From NCBI RefSeq assembly GCF_000276665.1, contig NW_004955467.1:1140134-1204133 (forward strand): 64,000 bases of DNA, read 5' to 3'. Below, one piece after another: positions 22,290 to 33,045 of the stretch. Every line of letters begins with the position of its first letter. The first letter of the stretch is position 1. This DNA comes from Chinchilla lanigera. Taxonomy: Eukaryota > Chordata > Mammalia > Rodentia > Chinchillidae. The translations under genes and the position numbers were made by a program. The notes beneath the pieces are model-generated. The model saw nothing but the letters and a program-made list of their open reading frames with translations, made no database searches and was not told the DNA's origin.

Positions 22290-22895
22290 GTGTACAGAAA
22301 CTTCCCTTATCCACAATTTAATTTTTTGTTTTTAAGTTACCCATGTTCAACCACAGTCTGAAAATATCAAATAGAAAATTCCAGAAATAAACTATTCATA
22401 AATTTTAATTTGTATGACATTCTAGATAGCATGATGAAATTTCAAGCCCAGAATGTGAGGTATCCATTTGTCCAGCATATCTACACAGTGTGTATTCACC
22501 CATTAGTCACTTACTAGCCATTTTGGCTATCAGATTGACTATCACAGTGTTGCAAGGCTTGTTTTGAAGTAATCCTTATTTAGTAATGATCCAAAAGCAT
22601 AAGACTAGTGATGCTGGCAAAACAGATATGCCGAAGAGGTGTCAAAAAGTGCTTTCTTTAAATAAAAAGGTCAAAGTACCCAATAAGAAAAAAATATGTA
22701 TACTGATATTAAATTTGATATTACAGTCTACAGTGTTATTGTTGTTAATCTCTGTACAATTTATAAATTAAATTTTATCCTAGGTAAGTATAAGAAAAAA
22801 ATAGTATATGTAGGGCTTAGTGCTGTCTGTGGTTCCGTGTATCCATGGGGGCTCGGAACAGATCCTGTGTACAAGGGGACTACTTACAGTGGTGA
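22290..22895 (+). mobile_element. Tigger1-type transposon remnant with transposase start
   Basis: Left side CTTCCCTTATCCACA and right side GTATCCATGGGGGCTCGGAAC are Tigger-style ends. A frame at 22586-22690 (SSDAGN-like SDAGKTDMPKR, then KVLSLNKKVKV) matches the start of a pogo/Tigger transposase; the body is deleted. Non-functional. Confidence 0.78.
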
Positions 22896-22899
22896 TATG

Positions 22900-23870
22900 T
22901 GACAGTCAGCAAAGCAGGGGAATGGATGTATTGAGGTTCTGGCTTACTACATAATGGGGTGTGAAGAGACAAGCCCCTCTTAGTAGGATGACATTGGAAT
23001 AGAGAGACTCAAAGTGACAATGAGCCATCCCGCCTGTGTGACTTAGGTACCCGGGGAGAGTGTTCCAGGTAGAGGGAAGAGCAAGTGCAGCGAGCCTCAG
23101 TGGCTGTGCTCTTGGCTTATTGAGGAAAGCACGGAGGCTCATGTTTCAGGACCAGTGTAAGACCTGGCTGGTGAATGCAGGGAGTAGGGAGAGGAAGTTA
23201 TTCAGGGACTCGGAGCCCACTGACTAACTTTTTCCCCAGAAGAAATAGAAATACATCAGAAAAGTACAGGTGGAAGCATGGCATGACTTGCGCTAGGGTC
23301 TAAAAGTGTCACTCTTGCTATTGTACGGGGATAGAGTAGAAAGAGGCAGGGGTAGGAGACCGGAGACCAGTTAGGAAGCAGTTATGGTAACCCTGGCAGG
23401 AGACACCAATGGCTTGGACTGAGGTAGCCGTGGACAAGGTGAAAGATACTGAGACCTGGTATTGTTTAGGATGTACAGGGCCTCTGCTGATAGAGTCTGC
23501 ACCTGAAATTCGTGTGGTATGTGAGAGGGATCACAGTCTTTGGCCTAGTCCTGGGAAGAAGGGAGTTCTCCATTTCTGGAGATGGAGGAGATCTAGGAAA
23601 CATGTATGGATGAAAACCAAGAGTTCACTTTTGCTCCAGCTAAATTGGAGGTGCCTAGTAAGACGTCCGAGTGGAGCTGCCAAGAGGACGTACCAGGAAG
23701 GCATTCTGGGAGGCTGGCTTTAAGAAGAGAGGACTGGGCTGGAGGTACACCATGGGACTTTAAAAGCCCTAAGCTGGGAAATAAAAGCTCCAGAGAATAA
23801 AGGTAAATGGTTACACTTTAGACACTCTAGGGTCTAGTGGTCACAGACATGAGGACTCTGCAGAGGCAAC
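22900..23870 (+). repeat. Ancient interspersed repeat, family not assigned
   Basis: GTGTTCCAGGTAGAGGGAAG, AGGAGACCGGAGACCAGTTA and GGATGAAAACCAAGAGTTCA occur in an order I associate with an old mammalian dispersed repeat. The open frames at 23409-23800 are probably fortuitous. A related piece lies at 21350-21500. Confidence 0.45.
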
Positions 23871-23887
23871 TGGGGAGAGGCGGCCAG

Positions 23888-23938
23888 GGGATTGAACCCA
23901 GGGCTTTCACACTGAACTACATATATCGCTAGCCCTTT
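23888..23938 (-). mobile_element. ID-like SINE, partial
   Basis: GGGGATTGAACCCAGGGCTT through ATATATCGCTAGCCC, with the middle deleted. Confidence 0.55.
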
Positions 23939-23947
23939 TCCTTTCCT

Positions 23948-23949
23948 TT

Positions 23950-23984
<35 letters not shown>

Positions 23985-24068
23985 GTTTTTCTCTGGTACC
24001 GGGAACCAAACTCATGACCTTGCGCTTGCCAGTCAGGCGCTTTTGCCGCTGAGCTAAATCCCCAGTCC
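23948..24068 (-). mobile_element. ID-like SINE with a long poly-T
   Basis: More than 30 T, then CTCTGGTACCGGGAACCAAA through CTAAATCCCCAGTCCC. Confidence 0.92.
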
Positions 24069-24079
24069 CTAGCCCTTTT

Positions 24080-24205
24080 TCTTATTTATTTTATTTTGAG
24101 ATAAAGTTTTGCCAAGTTGCCCGGATAGGATTCCAACCTTCGATCTTCTTGCCTCAGCCTCTCAGAGTGCTGGGATTCCAGGCGTGCGCACCACACCTGC
24201 TGCGA
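24080..24205 (-). mobile_element. B1-like SINE, diverged
   Basis: TGAGATAAAGTTTTGCCAAG through TTCCAGGCGTGCGCACC. Confidence 0.7.
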
Positions 24206-24820
24206 ATGTATATGAAATGCTGAGAGTGATCAACAGTGTTCTAAAATGTTGACGGTCGCGAAAGGTGAGACTGAAATAGGCCGTAGTGTTTGGTGATGCA
24301 GGAGATAGAACTAGTCGACCTCCTAATGCTTTTCCTTCGTTCTAAACATTGTCACTAGACGATTTAGTGAGTTCGAAGTGTTTTCACTGTAAGATGGAAA
24401 TCACTCGGGGTAAGTCCATGAATCAGTCATTTATGACAGTGGCACAGCATTTTTATTATTGGCCACGGTCTTCATCTTGGATTGTGGGCGAGTTTTTGTC
24501 AGTGTTTACTTTGTTCTCAAGAGTTCTTTCGTTCCTTCACCCATCTACAAAATATTTAAGCAGCTGCCTTGTGCCAAGCCTAGGTTTTTCTTGTGCTAAT
24601 ATATCTAATTTCACAGGCACAAATCTGCCTTCCCAGTGGCACTTGGCTTCGGCCTCCCCGCGGTGGGGTTTTTCCAGCCTTCCCAGTCCAGCTGCAGTTC
24701 TCGGCGTGGGCGGCGGAGATGCCTGGAGGCCTGGAGTCGGTCAGCCGGTGCGAGGCGGCCTCCCCAGGCAGAGAGGGGCCTTGAACTCCCAGGAATGATA
24801 CGCTGGTCAGGTGGGCGAGT

Positions 24821-25046
24821 GGTATGCAGATGAGGTGGGCGGGCCTTCTCATGGCCGGGGGTCGCCTCGGTCTGGCCCGGAGCAGATGAGGGGGCTGGCC
24901 GCGTCTGGAGGGCAGCGTGGAGCTGAGGAGTGCGCCCTCCGCAGACGAGGCGCGGGCCTCGTGCAGATGAGGGCGGGCCTCATGCAGATGAGGGGCGGGC
25001 CTCATGCAGATGAGGGGCGGGCCTCATGCAGATGAGGGGCCGGGCC
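24821..25046 (+). repeat. GC-box tandem repeat, about 22-bp unit, in the CpG island
   Basis: Units of the form ATGCAGATGAGGGGCGGGCCTC occur tandemly from about 24961 to 25046 (units near 24961, 24982, 25004, 25026, the middle two identical). Diverged copies lie upstream near 24821, 24881 and 24941. Each good unit has an Sp1-type GC box (GGGGCGGGCC) and an ATGCAGAT core, one base from the POU octamer ATGCAAAT. It lies 180-400 bases upstream of the candidate start codon. Confidence 0.85.
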
Positions 25047-25227
25047 GCCCGCAGGCGCGAGGAGCGCTCCGCCGGCCACCGCCGGGAACTGGAAGGCGCC
25101 CGGCCCTTTCTTTGACTGAGCGGACCCGCGTACGCAGCTGCTTCGCCCGCCGGTGCCTGTGCGGGCTGCGGCACGGTGGACCCCTCGTCCGAGGCCAGCC
25201 AGCGGCTGCTGCCCGTGTTGGCGGAGC

Positions 25228-25267
25228 ATGGGCAACCACTCGGGCCGGCCGGAGGAGCCCGAGCCAG
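25228..25267 (+). CDS. SPECC1: Candidate alternative first coding exon of SPECC1 (MGNHSGRP start)
   Basis: Inside the CpG island an ATG in a strong Kozak context (A at -3, G at +4) opens a 13-codon frame, MGNHSGRPEEPEP, followed by one base and a splice-donor match CAG|GTCTGT at 25267/25268. The frame ends with one base of a split codon. The large SPECC1 exon at 59922 begins with the two bases TT that finish such a codon, so joining gives a Val (GTT) and stays open. No other ATG lies between about 25034 and 25228. Positions 2-7 (GNHSGR) fit the general N-myristoylation pattern. The link between the exons is an inference from phase, position and promoter context; no transcript was seen. The donor is only moderate (C at +3). 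Confidence 0.66.
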
Positions 25268-25699
25268 GTCTGTGGGCCGGGGCCGCGCCGCGCCCCCTCC
25301 CGCGCCCCTCCCCCACCTCCCCCGGCCGGGCGGAGCGGGCCGTGGCGGGGCGGCGTGGGGAGGTGGAGCGCCGAGTTCCCGGCCGGCCGCGGTTCTCGCC
25401 TCAGGAATGCGTGCCTGGGGTCGAGAGGGTACCTGCGCGTGTTCCCGACCAGGAAATGCCGCTCGCTCTGAGCGCGTACCTGCGCGCCCCGTCCGCCCTG
25501 CCCGTCCGCCCTGCCCGGACGCGGCGGGAAGGCGCTCGCAGGCCCGGCCCGGAGGGGTCGGAGGCTCCGTCCTGGCGTCGCCGCGAGTCCCCGCCGCCCC
25601 TCGTCCGCACCCGGGCAGGGTCCGCTGGGCAGTCTGGCAATTCTCGCAGACTTTCGGGCATTTGCGACGGAGTGACTTGGGGGTGGTTTTCCGGCTCGT

Positions 25700-27060
25700 T
25701 GTCCATGTTGCAGCGCATCATTTGCATATCACATTTTCTGGAGTCCTTCGGAAGGTGATGACCCGTCAGCTGATTTGTTACGCTCAGACGAAGGGCTTGA
25801 TTGTGGCTGTTTCTTACCCAAAATAATCTGTGCCTTTTCTCGGATGCCAAAATTTTTTCTAGTTTATCAAATTTTTATTTCTTTAGAAATGAAGTGAGCT
25901 GGGTGGAGAGACAGCTGGGCTCTAGTTTTCATCTTCAGGGCCATCATCCAGGACTCTGACACAGATTTAGATGCAGATAAACCACGGGTTGTGTTTAAAA
26001 ACAAAAGAGAACATTTCTGTACTGTCACGTGAAGTACATGAGATTTAATGTAGTCTCTAAAGTGGCATGTTGGCTGGTTAGAAAGAGACAGCTGACCTGA
26101 GTTGGCGTCCTTTGGTGACAGATGACCCACCAGAACTCTTAAATCTTTTTCAAGGGAGTAAGGAAGTGCAGGACTTAGCAACTGTCTGGATGTCTTATCC
26201 CTTGAATTAGGAACAGGGATATAATTAAAATTGTGGTTGCTTTAGTGTCAGTCCATGGCTATTCATATTTCCCAATGTCTGAGCTTCTTGACTTGGCTAT
26301 ATCCTTGGGGTTGGCAGAGATGGGTGCCTCCCAAGTATTGTGGCCCGTTGGACTTGTACAACAGGTGAGATTGAAAACTTTGACAGCTGCTCTTGAGCGC
26401 TGTGCAGAAAAATGTTAGGAGTGGGGTTAATGTGTAGATTATGGGATAAATCTTTAATTCAGACTCCTTTTTGCAGAATAAATTAATCTGACTTAGTGCA
26501 AGTAAAGATACTTGATTAGGAATCTTGATACACAGTTCCTATACTATCCCAGTTGGTGAGCAGAAGCTCAGAATTAAGATTCCCCGAGGTTTGTTAGGAA
26601 TTAATACTCAAGAAAGACAAAAGCAGGATGAAGTAGAATTGGTTAGGGAAAGGTTTCAAACTGGTGCAAATCCATCATCTACCAAGGGAAGAGGGAAGCG
26701 ACAAGTTTAGCAGGGAGAGGTTCAGATAATGATGAGGACCTTTTGAAGTCTTCGCCGGCTGATTGGAGAACGTCAAAGCAAAGGCTGTCCGTTGCAGGAG
26801 ACCAGGTTGGGCAGAAATACCCCTAGGTAGGTCCCCCTGCTGTGAGCAGTCCGTGGTGATGAGCTCCCTGGGGAAAATTTGCCTTTAAGCTCAAACATTC
26901 AGTGGGGTCTTGGCGGTGCTTATGGCCGAGGACTGTCAGCTAACTGCATTCCTTGCCAGCCAATGGCTATATCTCTGGATTAGAGACCTAGTGGCACACT
27001 TTCATGACTAGTTGTCATAAGACCTCAGATACTTGGACAAGGAGGGTCTGTTTAAAGGGT
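25700..27060. other. Low-repeat block after the CpG island
   Basis: No SINE, L1 or exon recognised over about 1.35 kb. As the first part of the putative intron it could hold regulatory sequence. Confidence 0.45.
25720..25727 (+). promoter_or_regulatory. Perfect octamer (POU) motif ATTTGCAT
   Basis: An exact match to the octamer lies at the downstream edge of the CpG island. An eight-base motif can occur by chance, so binding is not implied; it is noted because the upstream repeat carries near-octamer cores. Confidence 0.35.
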
Positions 27061-27064
27061 AAAT

Positions 27065-27215
27065 GAAGCTAGGGGGGCGGGGTTGGCACAGGCTATAGTC
27101 CCAAATTCTTGGAAGGCTATGGCAAGATTTCTTGAGTTGAGTTCAAGACCAGCCTGGGCAACATAGTGAGATTCCATCTGAAAGAGAGATAAGAGAGAGA
27201 AAAAAAAAAAACTAC
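27065..27215 (+). mobile_element. B1-like SINE, diverged
   Basis: GGCACAGGCTATAGTCCCAA through GCAACATAGTGAGATTCC. Confidence 0.7.
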
Positions 27216-27840
27216 CTCTCTTTTGTGCCATCTCTTCTAAAGGGAAGCTCCTCACTGCCAGGCTGGAGGGAGGTTTTTAGCTGCTACTTCTATTCCAGTT
27301 CTGGAATTTGCTGTGACGGCAGCGACGTTCCTGTTTGGTGGTGCTCTTGTGATGATTGATCTGGGTTGGGTCATTGTTGGGCCATTGTGAATTACAGTGG
27401 TATTGAAAGATGGTAAGAGAAATGAAGCTAGCAAAAGACATGAAAAAGCACACATATAAGGGAAGCTAGAATCAGAAGAGCATATTAATGTTCTTATTGT
27501 TTCCTGGAAGGTCTAGGTTAACAGTCTCTCAGTTTCCAGCAGGTTGTCAGTGCTTGCATCGTCCAGGAAGGCTGCTGGGCATGATTGCGCAGTCATGTAT
27601 TATTCAAGGGCATTTGGGTAAAGGGTTGAGTGGGACCCACTGGGCTGTATCGCCCTGGTGGAGGAAGGGGTACCATTTTGCAGTTTTGCCTTTTTATAGT
27701 CATGTAAGTGTACCCAGTGTGCTAAAGGAGGCCTTAGAAAGTGAGCTTAGAAAACTTTCCCAAGTTAGTCTACTAGCTAATGTCTGCTTAATGTCTGGTC
27801 TTAACTTTGCATGTATGTATTTAAAAAATGAATACAGCAG

Positions 27841-27932
27841 GGCCGGGGATATAACTCAGTGGCATAAGCGCTTGCCTGGCAAGCCTGAGGTCATGAATTC
27901 GATTCCCAGGACCAAAAAAAAAAAAAAAAAGA
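27841..27932 (+). mobile_element. ID-like SINE
   Basis: GGGCCGGGGATATAACTCAG through ATTCCCAGGACCAAAAAA; GAATACA on both sides. Confidence 0.92.
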
Positions 27933-28391
27933 ATACAAGTGAAAACCAGTAGTCCTTGGGTTCCACCCTTGTGTTAATTGCAGTTAATGCTGTGGGTTCA
28001 GATGAATCTACACAATAGCCATTTAAGATTGTAAAAGTTCATTTCTCCCCCACGTCACAATCTCCTGTGAGTTGGGGGGCATCGGGATTATGATGGTTGT
28101 AAAGACTCAGGCTTACCTTCAGCATATGGCTCATCGGTTGCTGTGACCCTGCCTGCAGTCAGGAGAGGAGAGTGTGCGGAGGCTTTAGGGGTTGGATCTG
28201 GAAGAGGTGCATGCCATTTGTACTCTATAGGCCAGACCTATCTGTGCAGGGCACCCAAGGACTGGGAAGTGTCTCTGTGTTGTGTCAAGCAGAGGACAGT
28301 ATGGATGGTGGCAAACACTAGCAATCTCTTTCTAAATGTGATGACCGTTCTCACCCATATTTCTGATATTTTGTCACAAAAATTTTAACTT

Positions 28392-28545
28392 GGGCCTGGC
28401 ATGGTGGTACACAGCTGTAATCTCAGCACTTGGGAGGCTGAGGCAGGAGGATTGCCGTGAGTTTGAGGCCAGCCTGGGCTACAAAGTGAGTTCAAGGCCA
28501 GCCTCAACTGCACAGTGAGACCTTGTCTCGATAAAGACAAAAATG
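28392..28545 (+). mobile_element. B1-like SINE, full length
   Basis: GGCATGGTGGTACACAGCTG through CCTTGTCTCGATAAAGAC; an ID-like SINE follows at once. Confidence 0.9.
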
Positions 28546-28636
28546 GGCCCACAGTATAGCTCAGCGGCACAGTGCCTGCCTGGCAAGTGCAAGGTTGTGA
28601 ATTCGATTCCCAGCACCAAAAAAAAAAAAAAAAAGC
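28545..28636 (+). mobile_element. ID-like SINE
   Basis: GGGCCCACAGTATAGCTCAG through ATTCCCAGCACCAAAAAA. Confidence 0.88.
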
Positions 28637-28693
28637 TATCAGTCTCTCCAAAAGTTCACTTTGATCCCTCTCAGTCAAATCTTTACACACTTT

Positions 28694-28782
28694 GGGTTGG
28701 GGATATAGCTCAGCAGCATGGTGCCTGCCTAGCAAGTGTGAGGTCCTGAGTTCGATTTCCAGTTCCCAAAAGAAAAGAAAAA
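28694..28782 (+). mobile_element. ID-like SINE
   Basis: GGTTGGGGATATAGCTCAGC through GATTTCCAGTTCCCAAAAG. Confidence 0.88.
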
Positions 28783-29159
28783 ATTTTAATTTGAAAAGTC
28801 AAAAGACTTATGTAAATAAGTACACATATCCCACCATCTGGATTCTACAAATAACATTTTTCTATAATTTACATTAGTCCATTTTTTTGATGCATTTCAA
28901 AGTCATGGTGGTTCTCTATAATTTTCCATATGCTTTATTGTTTCTTGACTTCCTAGTTTTCAGGGCTCTTTGCTAACTGTGAAAGTCAAGGAATTAATGC
29001 CTTTCCATACTATGTATTCATTCCATGCCCTATTTCTGTTAAGTCATATATAAATTTTCTAAATCCATTGTTAATATAACAGTGCTGATGGTATAATACA
29101 GATAGTAGGTATGCATAGTGTATATAGTAAAATTCTTTCAACTTTGCGATATGAAATTT

Positions 29160-29232
29160 TCAGTAGCTTAGTGATAGAACATGGGCTTTGTGCATGTTAA
29201 TTTCAATCCTCAGCATCCCTCCACCAAATATT
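29160..29232 (+). mobile_element. ID-like SINE, degraded
   Basis: CAGTAGCTTAGTGATAGAAC through TTTCAATCCTCAGCATCC. Confidence 0.5.
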
Positions 29233-29440
29233 AAAATTCTTAAGAAAATCATCTATTGTTTATCATCTATATTTCTTAACTAACTTTAGACAATTCCTAG
29301 GCTTTGTACTAAGTGTGTGAGGATATAATATTCCTAAATTTCTAATGCATTTTGCTCTGCACATTCCCCTCCCTATTCTTAGTCTACTTCTCAGTCTTAT
29401 ATATGGCCAGAACACTTATATTCCATTTCATAATGAGCAC

Positions 29441-29531
29441 TTTTTTTTTTTTTTTTTGGTACCAGAAATTGAACTCAGGACCTTATGCTTGCCAGGCAGG
29501 TGCTTATGCCACTGAGCTATATCCCCAGTTC
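29441..29531 (-). mobile_element. ID-like SINE
   Basis: TTGGTACCAGAAATTGAACT through GAGCTATATCCCCAG; TTCATAATGAGCA / TTCATAATAAGCA flanks. Confidence 0.92.
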
Positions 29532-29804
29532 ATAATAAGCATTATTAAACCTGTGCATTGTTTATGGGCTGATTCTAAATATATTGAAGAACAATATTAT
29601 TTAAAATATTAGGGCCCTGATGTGCTATTTACTGGAGAATTGAGTAGTATGTTCAGGTTTATAGAGAAGGTAGTATGTGCGGTCTTAACATGCTTAACTT
29701 GGATGATCTGTCAGTTTTACTTAAAAAAATTGAAGAAGGAGTAAACACTGCGGAAAGGAGTTGGTGCAAATATTTGGATTGTTTACTTTTAAAATGAATT
29801 TGAG

Positions 29805-29962
29805 CCAGGTATGGTGGTGCATGCCTGTAATCCCCCGCACTTTGGGAGGCTGGGGCAAGAGGATTGAGTCAAATTCAGGGCCAACATGGGCTATTACATA
29901 GTGAATTCAAGACCAGCCTAAATAAGATAGGGAGACCTTGTCTCAAAAAAACAAAAACAAAA
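29805..29962 (+). mobile_element. B1-like SINE, first of a pair
   Basis: GGTATGGTGGTGCATGCCTG through CTTGTCTCAAAAAAAC. Confidence 0.88.
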
Positions 29963-30112
29963 GCTTGTCATGGTGGCCCATTCCTGTAATTGCAGCACTT
30001 GGGAGGCTGAGGCAGGAAGATTGTGTGTTTGAAACCAGCCTGGGCTAGGTAGGGAATTTAAGGCCAACTTGGATTACATAGTGAGACTCTGTCTCATGAA
30101 ACAAAGCAAAAA
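29963..30112 (+). mobile_element. B1-like SINE, second of a pair
   Basis: CTTGTCATGGTGGCCCATTC through CTCTGTCTCATGAAAC; inserted in the A-tail of the first. Confidence 0.88.
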
Positions 30113-30199
30113 TGACTTTTAATATATTTACATGTTTTTATTCTGTTATCCATCTTCTTTATTTTACAGATTGTTACAGAGAATTTCTTTTTCTTGAGT

Positions 30200-30292
30200 T
30201 GGGCAGTGGGGCATGCTGGGACTTGAACCCAGGGCCTTTTGCATGCTCACATGCTAAGCACACATATTACCACTGGCCTATATTGTCAGCCC
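30200..30292 (-). mobile_element. ID-like SINE, diverged
   Basis: TGGGACTTGAACCCAGGGCC through CCTATATTGTCAGCCC. Confidence 0.65.
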
Positions 30293-30331
30293 TGGAATTT
30301 ATTACAAAATAAATGTCTCAAAGACAGAAGC

Positions 30332-30445
30332 TGGGGGCTGGGGATTTAGCTCAGCGGCAAAGCGCCTGCCTGGCAAGCGCAAGGTCTTGAGTTTGATTCC
30401 TAGTAAAAAAAGAAAAAAAAAAAAAAAAAAAAAAAACAAAAAAAA
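30332..30445 (+). mobile_element. ID-like SINE with a long A tail
   Basis: GGGGGCTGGGGATTTAGCTC through GTTTGATTCCTAGTAAAAAA, then more than 25 A. Confidence 0.92.
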
Positions 30446-30639
30446 ACCTCCAAACAACAACAACAACAAAACCCCCAAAACCAAAACTGTATTCTCTAAC
30501 TTAAAAATATTTTTGGTTCTGCAGTCTTATTTTATTCATAGCAGTTGTAGTTTGGGATTAAGTTGGGGAAAGGGGAAGGGAATGGATTTCCCTTCAGAAG
30601 AGTTTAATGGCTTCTTTTTTCGTTAGTTTCTTATTTCAA

Positions 30640-31200
30640 GGACTCATCAGAGTTTTTATAATATTCACTAAGAGGAGAATATGGTATGCAGTTTTCTCAA
30701 ATATACTGTATTTTGTTCCACAGAAGAATTTCAGAGTGTTATGAGAGACATACTTTGGAAAATGTATACTTTTTATTAAAAATGGAAATGTTTATAGAAA
30801 CGATAATACGGTAGATAGATTTAAAAAGATCAATAATACCGAATGTAATAAATATGCTGTAATAAATATGACTGGGTTAAGCTGTCCATTAAAAAAACAG
30901 CCTTTTTTCTGCAGGTTAAGACAGAGAATCAAATGCTTGGGTTACAAAAGGTGTATTCAGCTGTTACTTGATTTTAAAAATTAAGTCAAAGTGAATAATA
31001 CAGTACTAGTTCTTTAAGCTTTCAAGCCCAATATCATCTTAGGTATTGTATTTATAAATCCAGTAAAATTTAAATAATCACTTTCTAAGGAGATATTTGA
31101 TTAATATTCAGATTCAGTTTATAAACCACTAAAATTTTAAACATTTAAATTGTGTTTATTAACTTTATATCTGAAAGTTTTTATTAAAGGCTAAATCCAG
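30640..31200. other. AT-rich, nothing recognised
   Basis: Low-complexity AT-rich sequence without clear repeat landmarks. Confidence 0.5.
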
Positions 31201-31211
31201 TTTTGTTTTGT

Positions 31212-31345
31212 TTTCTCCCAGTGCAGTTCAGGTTGACCTTGAGTTCATTATGTAGCCCAGGCTGGCTTGGAACTCACAGTAATCCTCCTGCCTCAGCCTC
31301 CCAAGTGTTGTGATTACAGGTATATGCCACCACACCAAGTTAAAT
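31212..31345 (-). mobile_element. B1-like SINE
   Basis: CAGTTCAGGTTGACCTTGAG through GATTACAGGTATATGCCACC; the flank TTAAATCCAGTTTT is repeated. Confidence 0.85.
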
Positions 31346-31794
31346 CCAGTTTTTTAAGTCTTGCAAATTTAATAGTTATTCTAGTAAACATAGTGATTCT
31401 TTAATCCTTTTATGTAGTCCAAAATATATATTTTCTTTTTACGTGTGTATCTATAGATGCCTACTTTCAAATTAAAATAACAAATTGACACTACACATTT
31501 TGTGTTAGTCACAGTATTGACCTGTAACTGTTTAATAGGTCCAGTTCACTTAAGCATTAAAAATAAAATTCTAAAGTACAAGTATTTCTTAAGAAGACAG
31601 GCTACTACTATTTGCTTAAATTCTTTAAATTTTCTCACCTGTTCTAATCTTTGTATGATTAAAAGATGTTTACATGAATATTTTATTCCAAATAATACTG
31701 GAATTACTTCCCATATAATTTTTGGGTTCCTCAATCTCTTGAACAAAGTCGAGTTCAGAATTCAGAGTGCAGCATCAGCCCCTTTTACTGTGGT

Positions 31795-31831
31795 TGAATA
31801 TGCTCTTGAACTGTGTTCAAGAGCATATTCA
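31795..31831. repeat. Perfect 17-bp inverted repeat with a 3-nt loop
   Basis: TGAATATGCTCTTGAAC, TGT, GTTCAAGAGCATATTCA: all 17 positions pair. Too short for a usual pre-miRNA; not part of a repeat I recognise. Confidence 0.95.
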
Positions 31832-31839
31832 GAGGTAAT

Positions 31840-32889
31840 CTGTGCATGATAACTTTCCTCAACGTTCATCTGAAAGATATCTTTATTTGACCTTGCCCTT
31901 TAGTGATATTTTGCCTTAGTATAGATTTCTGAGTTCAGATTCCTTGTGACCTCTCTTTTCAGCATGGACTTCAAAACTTGAACAAGGAGAGGGTTGTGAT
32001 ACCATATACCTGAGATTCAGGTTATATTTTACTTAATTTTTGGGTCTAACAGGAGCCTGAGATACCTGCCTGCAAATGCTGATACCACTGAATTAGGCTT
32101 TGCACTTTTTTTGCACTTGAAATACGTGAATATTTTCCCACCTAACTCCAGAGACTTTTGGCTTGATAGATAACTGCCTGTTTTCTTGTATTTCCTGTGT
32201 CTTAAGGCAGTGCCTTTATAGTAACAAATATGATTTAACTGTAAATATCTCTCCTAGCTTTGTCTAACTTACAAGGTTACTCCACTGAAACAATAGGAAC
32301 AGTCAGTTAAAGACACAGACTCAGACCACAGAGTACCTCAAAGGATGGTGGACTTTTTATCTTAGTATAATACTTTTTATCTTGGTACAAGTATGATCCA
32401 GGAGGAAAAAGTAGAAGTCATGTATCCAGTACAACAAATAGCAAAATCCTGAAAGTAACAAAAGTACAATGTACTAGAAGTACATGAGAAAACTCACAAA
32501 TAAAGTGGGAGAATTTAACTTGTGTCTTAACTGAAGTGTATTTGTGGACTGGTTACAGTACTGACCTATTCAATAGTCAAAAAGAAAACCTCATGCCAGT
32601 CTTTCAAGGGAAATTTTAACTGATCACTCTATGATCATGATGCTATAAAACTACAAATAATAAAGACTGAATATTTTAAAACTTCCATTTAACTTTAAAA
32701 TTTCCATTTGGGGGTTTTGATTGAATAGGAACTGAAAGCTATAATTATAGATCATGTAGAAAAATAATTATGAGATAGTAGAACTATTACAAATAATAAA
32801 TTTGTTCTTCTGAAAACTTTTATTATCAAGAAAGTAAGAATGAAAATGAATGAAGTAAGTACTAACAGAACATTAGAAAATAGCAAAAG
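31840..32889. other. Probable diverged L1, otherwise unassigned
   Basis: TATCTTTATTTGACCTTGCC and TAGATTTCTGAGTTCAGATT hint at old L1 on the - strand near 31860-31990; the rest is unassigned. Confidence 0.35.
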
Positions 32890-33045
32890 AGGCCAGGCGT
32901 GGTGGCATACACCTGTAATCCCAGCACTCAGGAGGCTGAGGCAGGAGGATTGCTGTGAGTTTAAGGCCAGCCTGGGCTATATAAGTGAGTTCAAGGCCCA
33001 CCTGAACTGCATAGTGAAACATTATCTCAAAAAAACAAGCAAAAC
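32890..33045 (+). mobile_element. B1-like SINE, full length
   Basis: GCCAGGCGTGGTGGCATACA through CATTATCTCAAAAAAAC. Confidence 0.9.

Larger units (their letters stand above)
1..24639. other. Upstream flank or upstream SPECC1 intron
   Basis: No exon was recognised here. The long SPECC1 isoform has upstream exons that should lie 5' of the large exon; none of their expected coding content was seen here, so they probably lie outside the window. Whether this segment is intron of the long isoform or intergenic cannot be decided from sequence alone. Confidence 0.5.
24640..25690 (+). promoter_or_regulatory. SPECC1: CpG island promoter (putative internal SPECC1 promoter)
   Basis: This is the only strongly GC- and CpG-rich stretch in an otherwise AT-rich window. 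It contains many GC boxes (GGGCGG/CCGCCC forms) and no obvious TATA box, which fits a TATA-less dispersed promoter. It surrounds the candidate first exon at 25228, and direction is inferred from that exon. Long open frames here in several frames reflect the lack of AT-rich stop codons rather than genes. The transcription start is not determined; the last upstream ATG at 25031 suggests it lies downstream of there if the MGNHSGRP start is used. Confidence 0.8.

Noticed and set aside
23409..23800. 104-residue frame as a possible gene
   Set aside because: Lies in an ancient dispersed repeat and has no known domain or splice context.
25004..25826. Long open frames in three frames over the CpG island
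   Set aside because: High GC gives few stops; some start only at GTG. Products are Pro/Arg/Ala-rich low complexity with no family features.
31795..31831. microRNA precursor
   Set aside because: A 37-base perfect stem with a 3-base loop is too short for a normal pre-miRNA.
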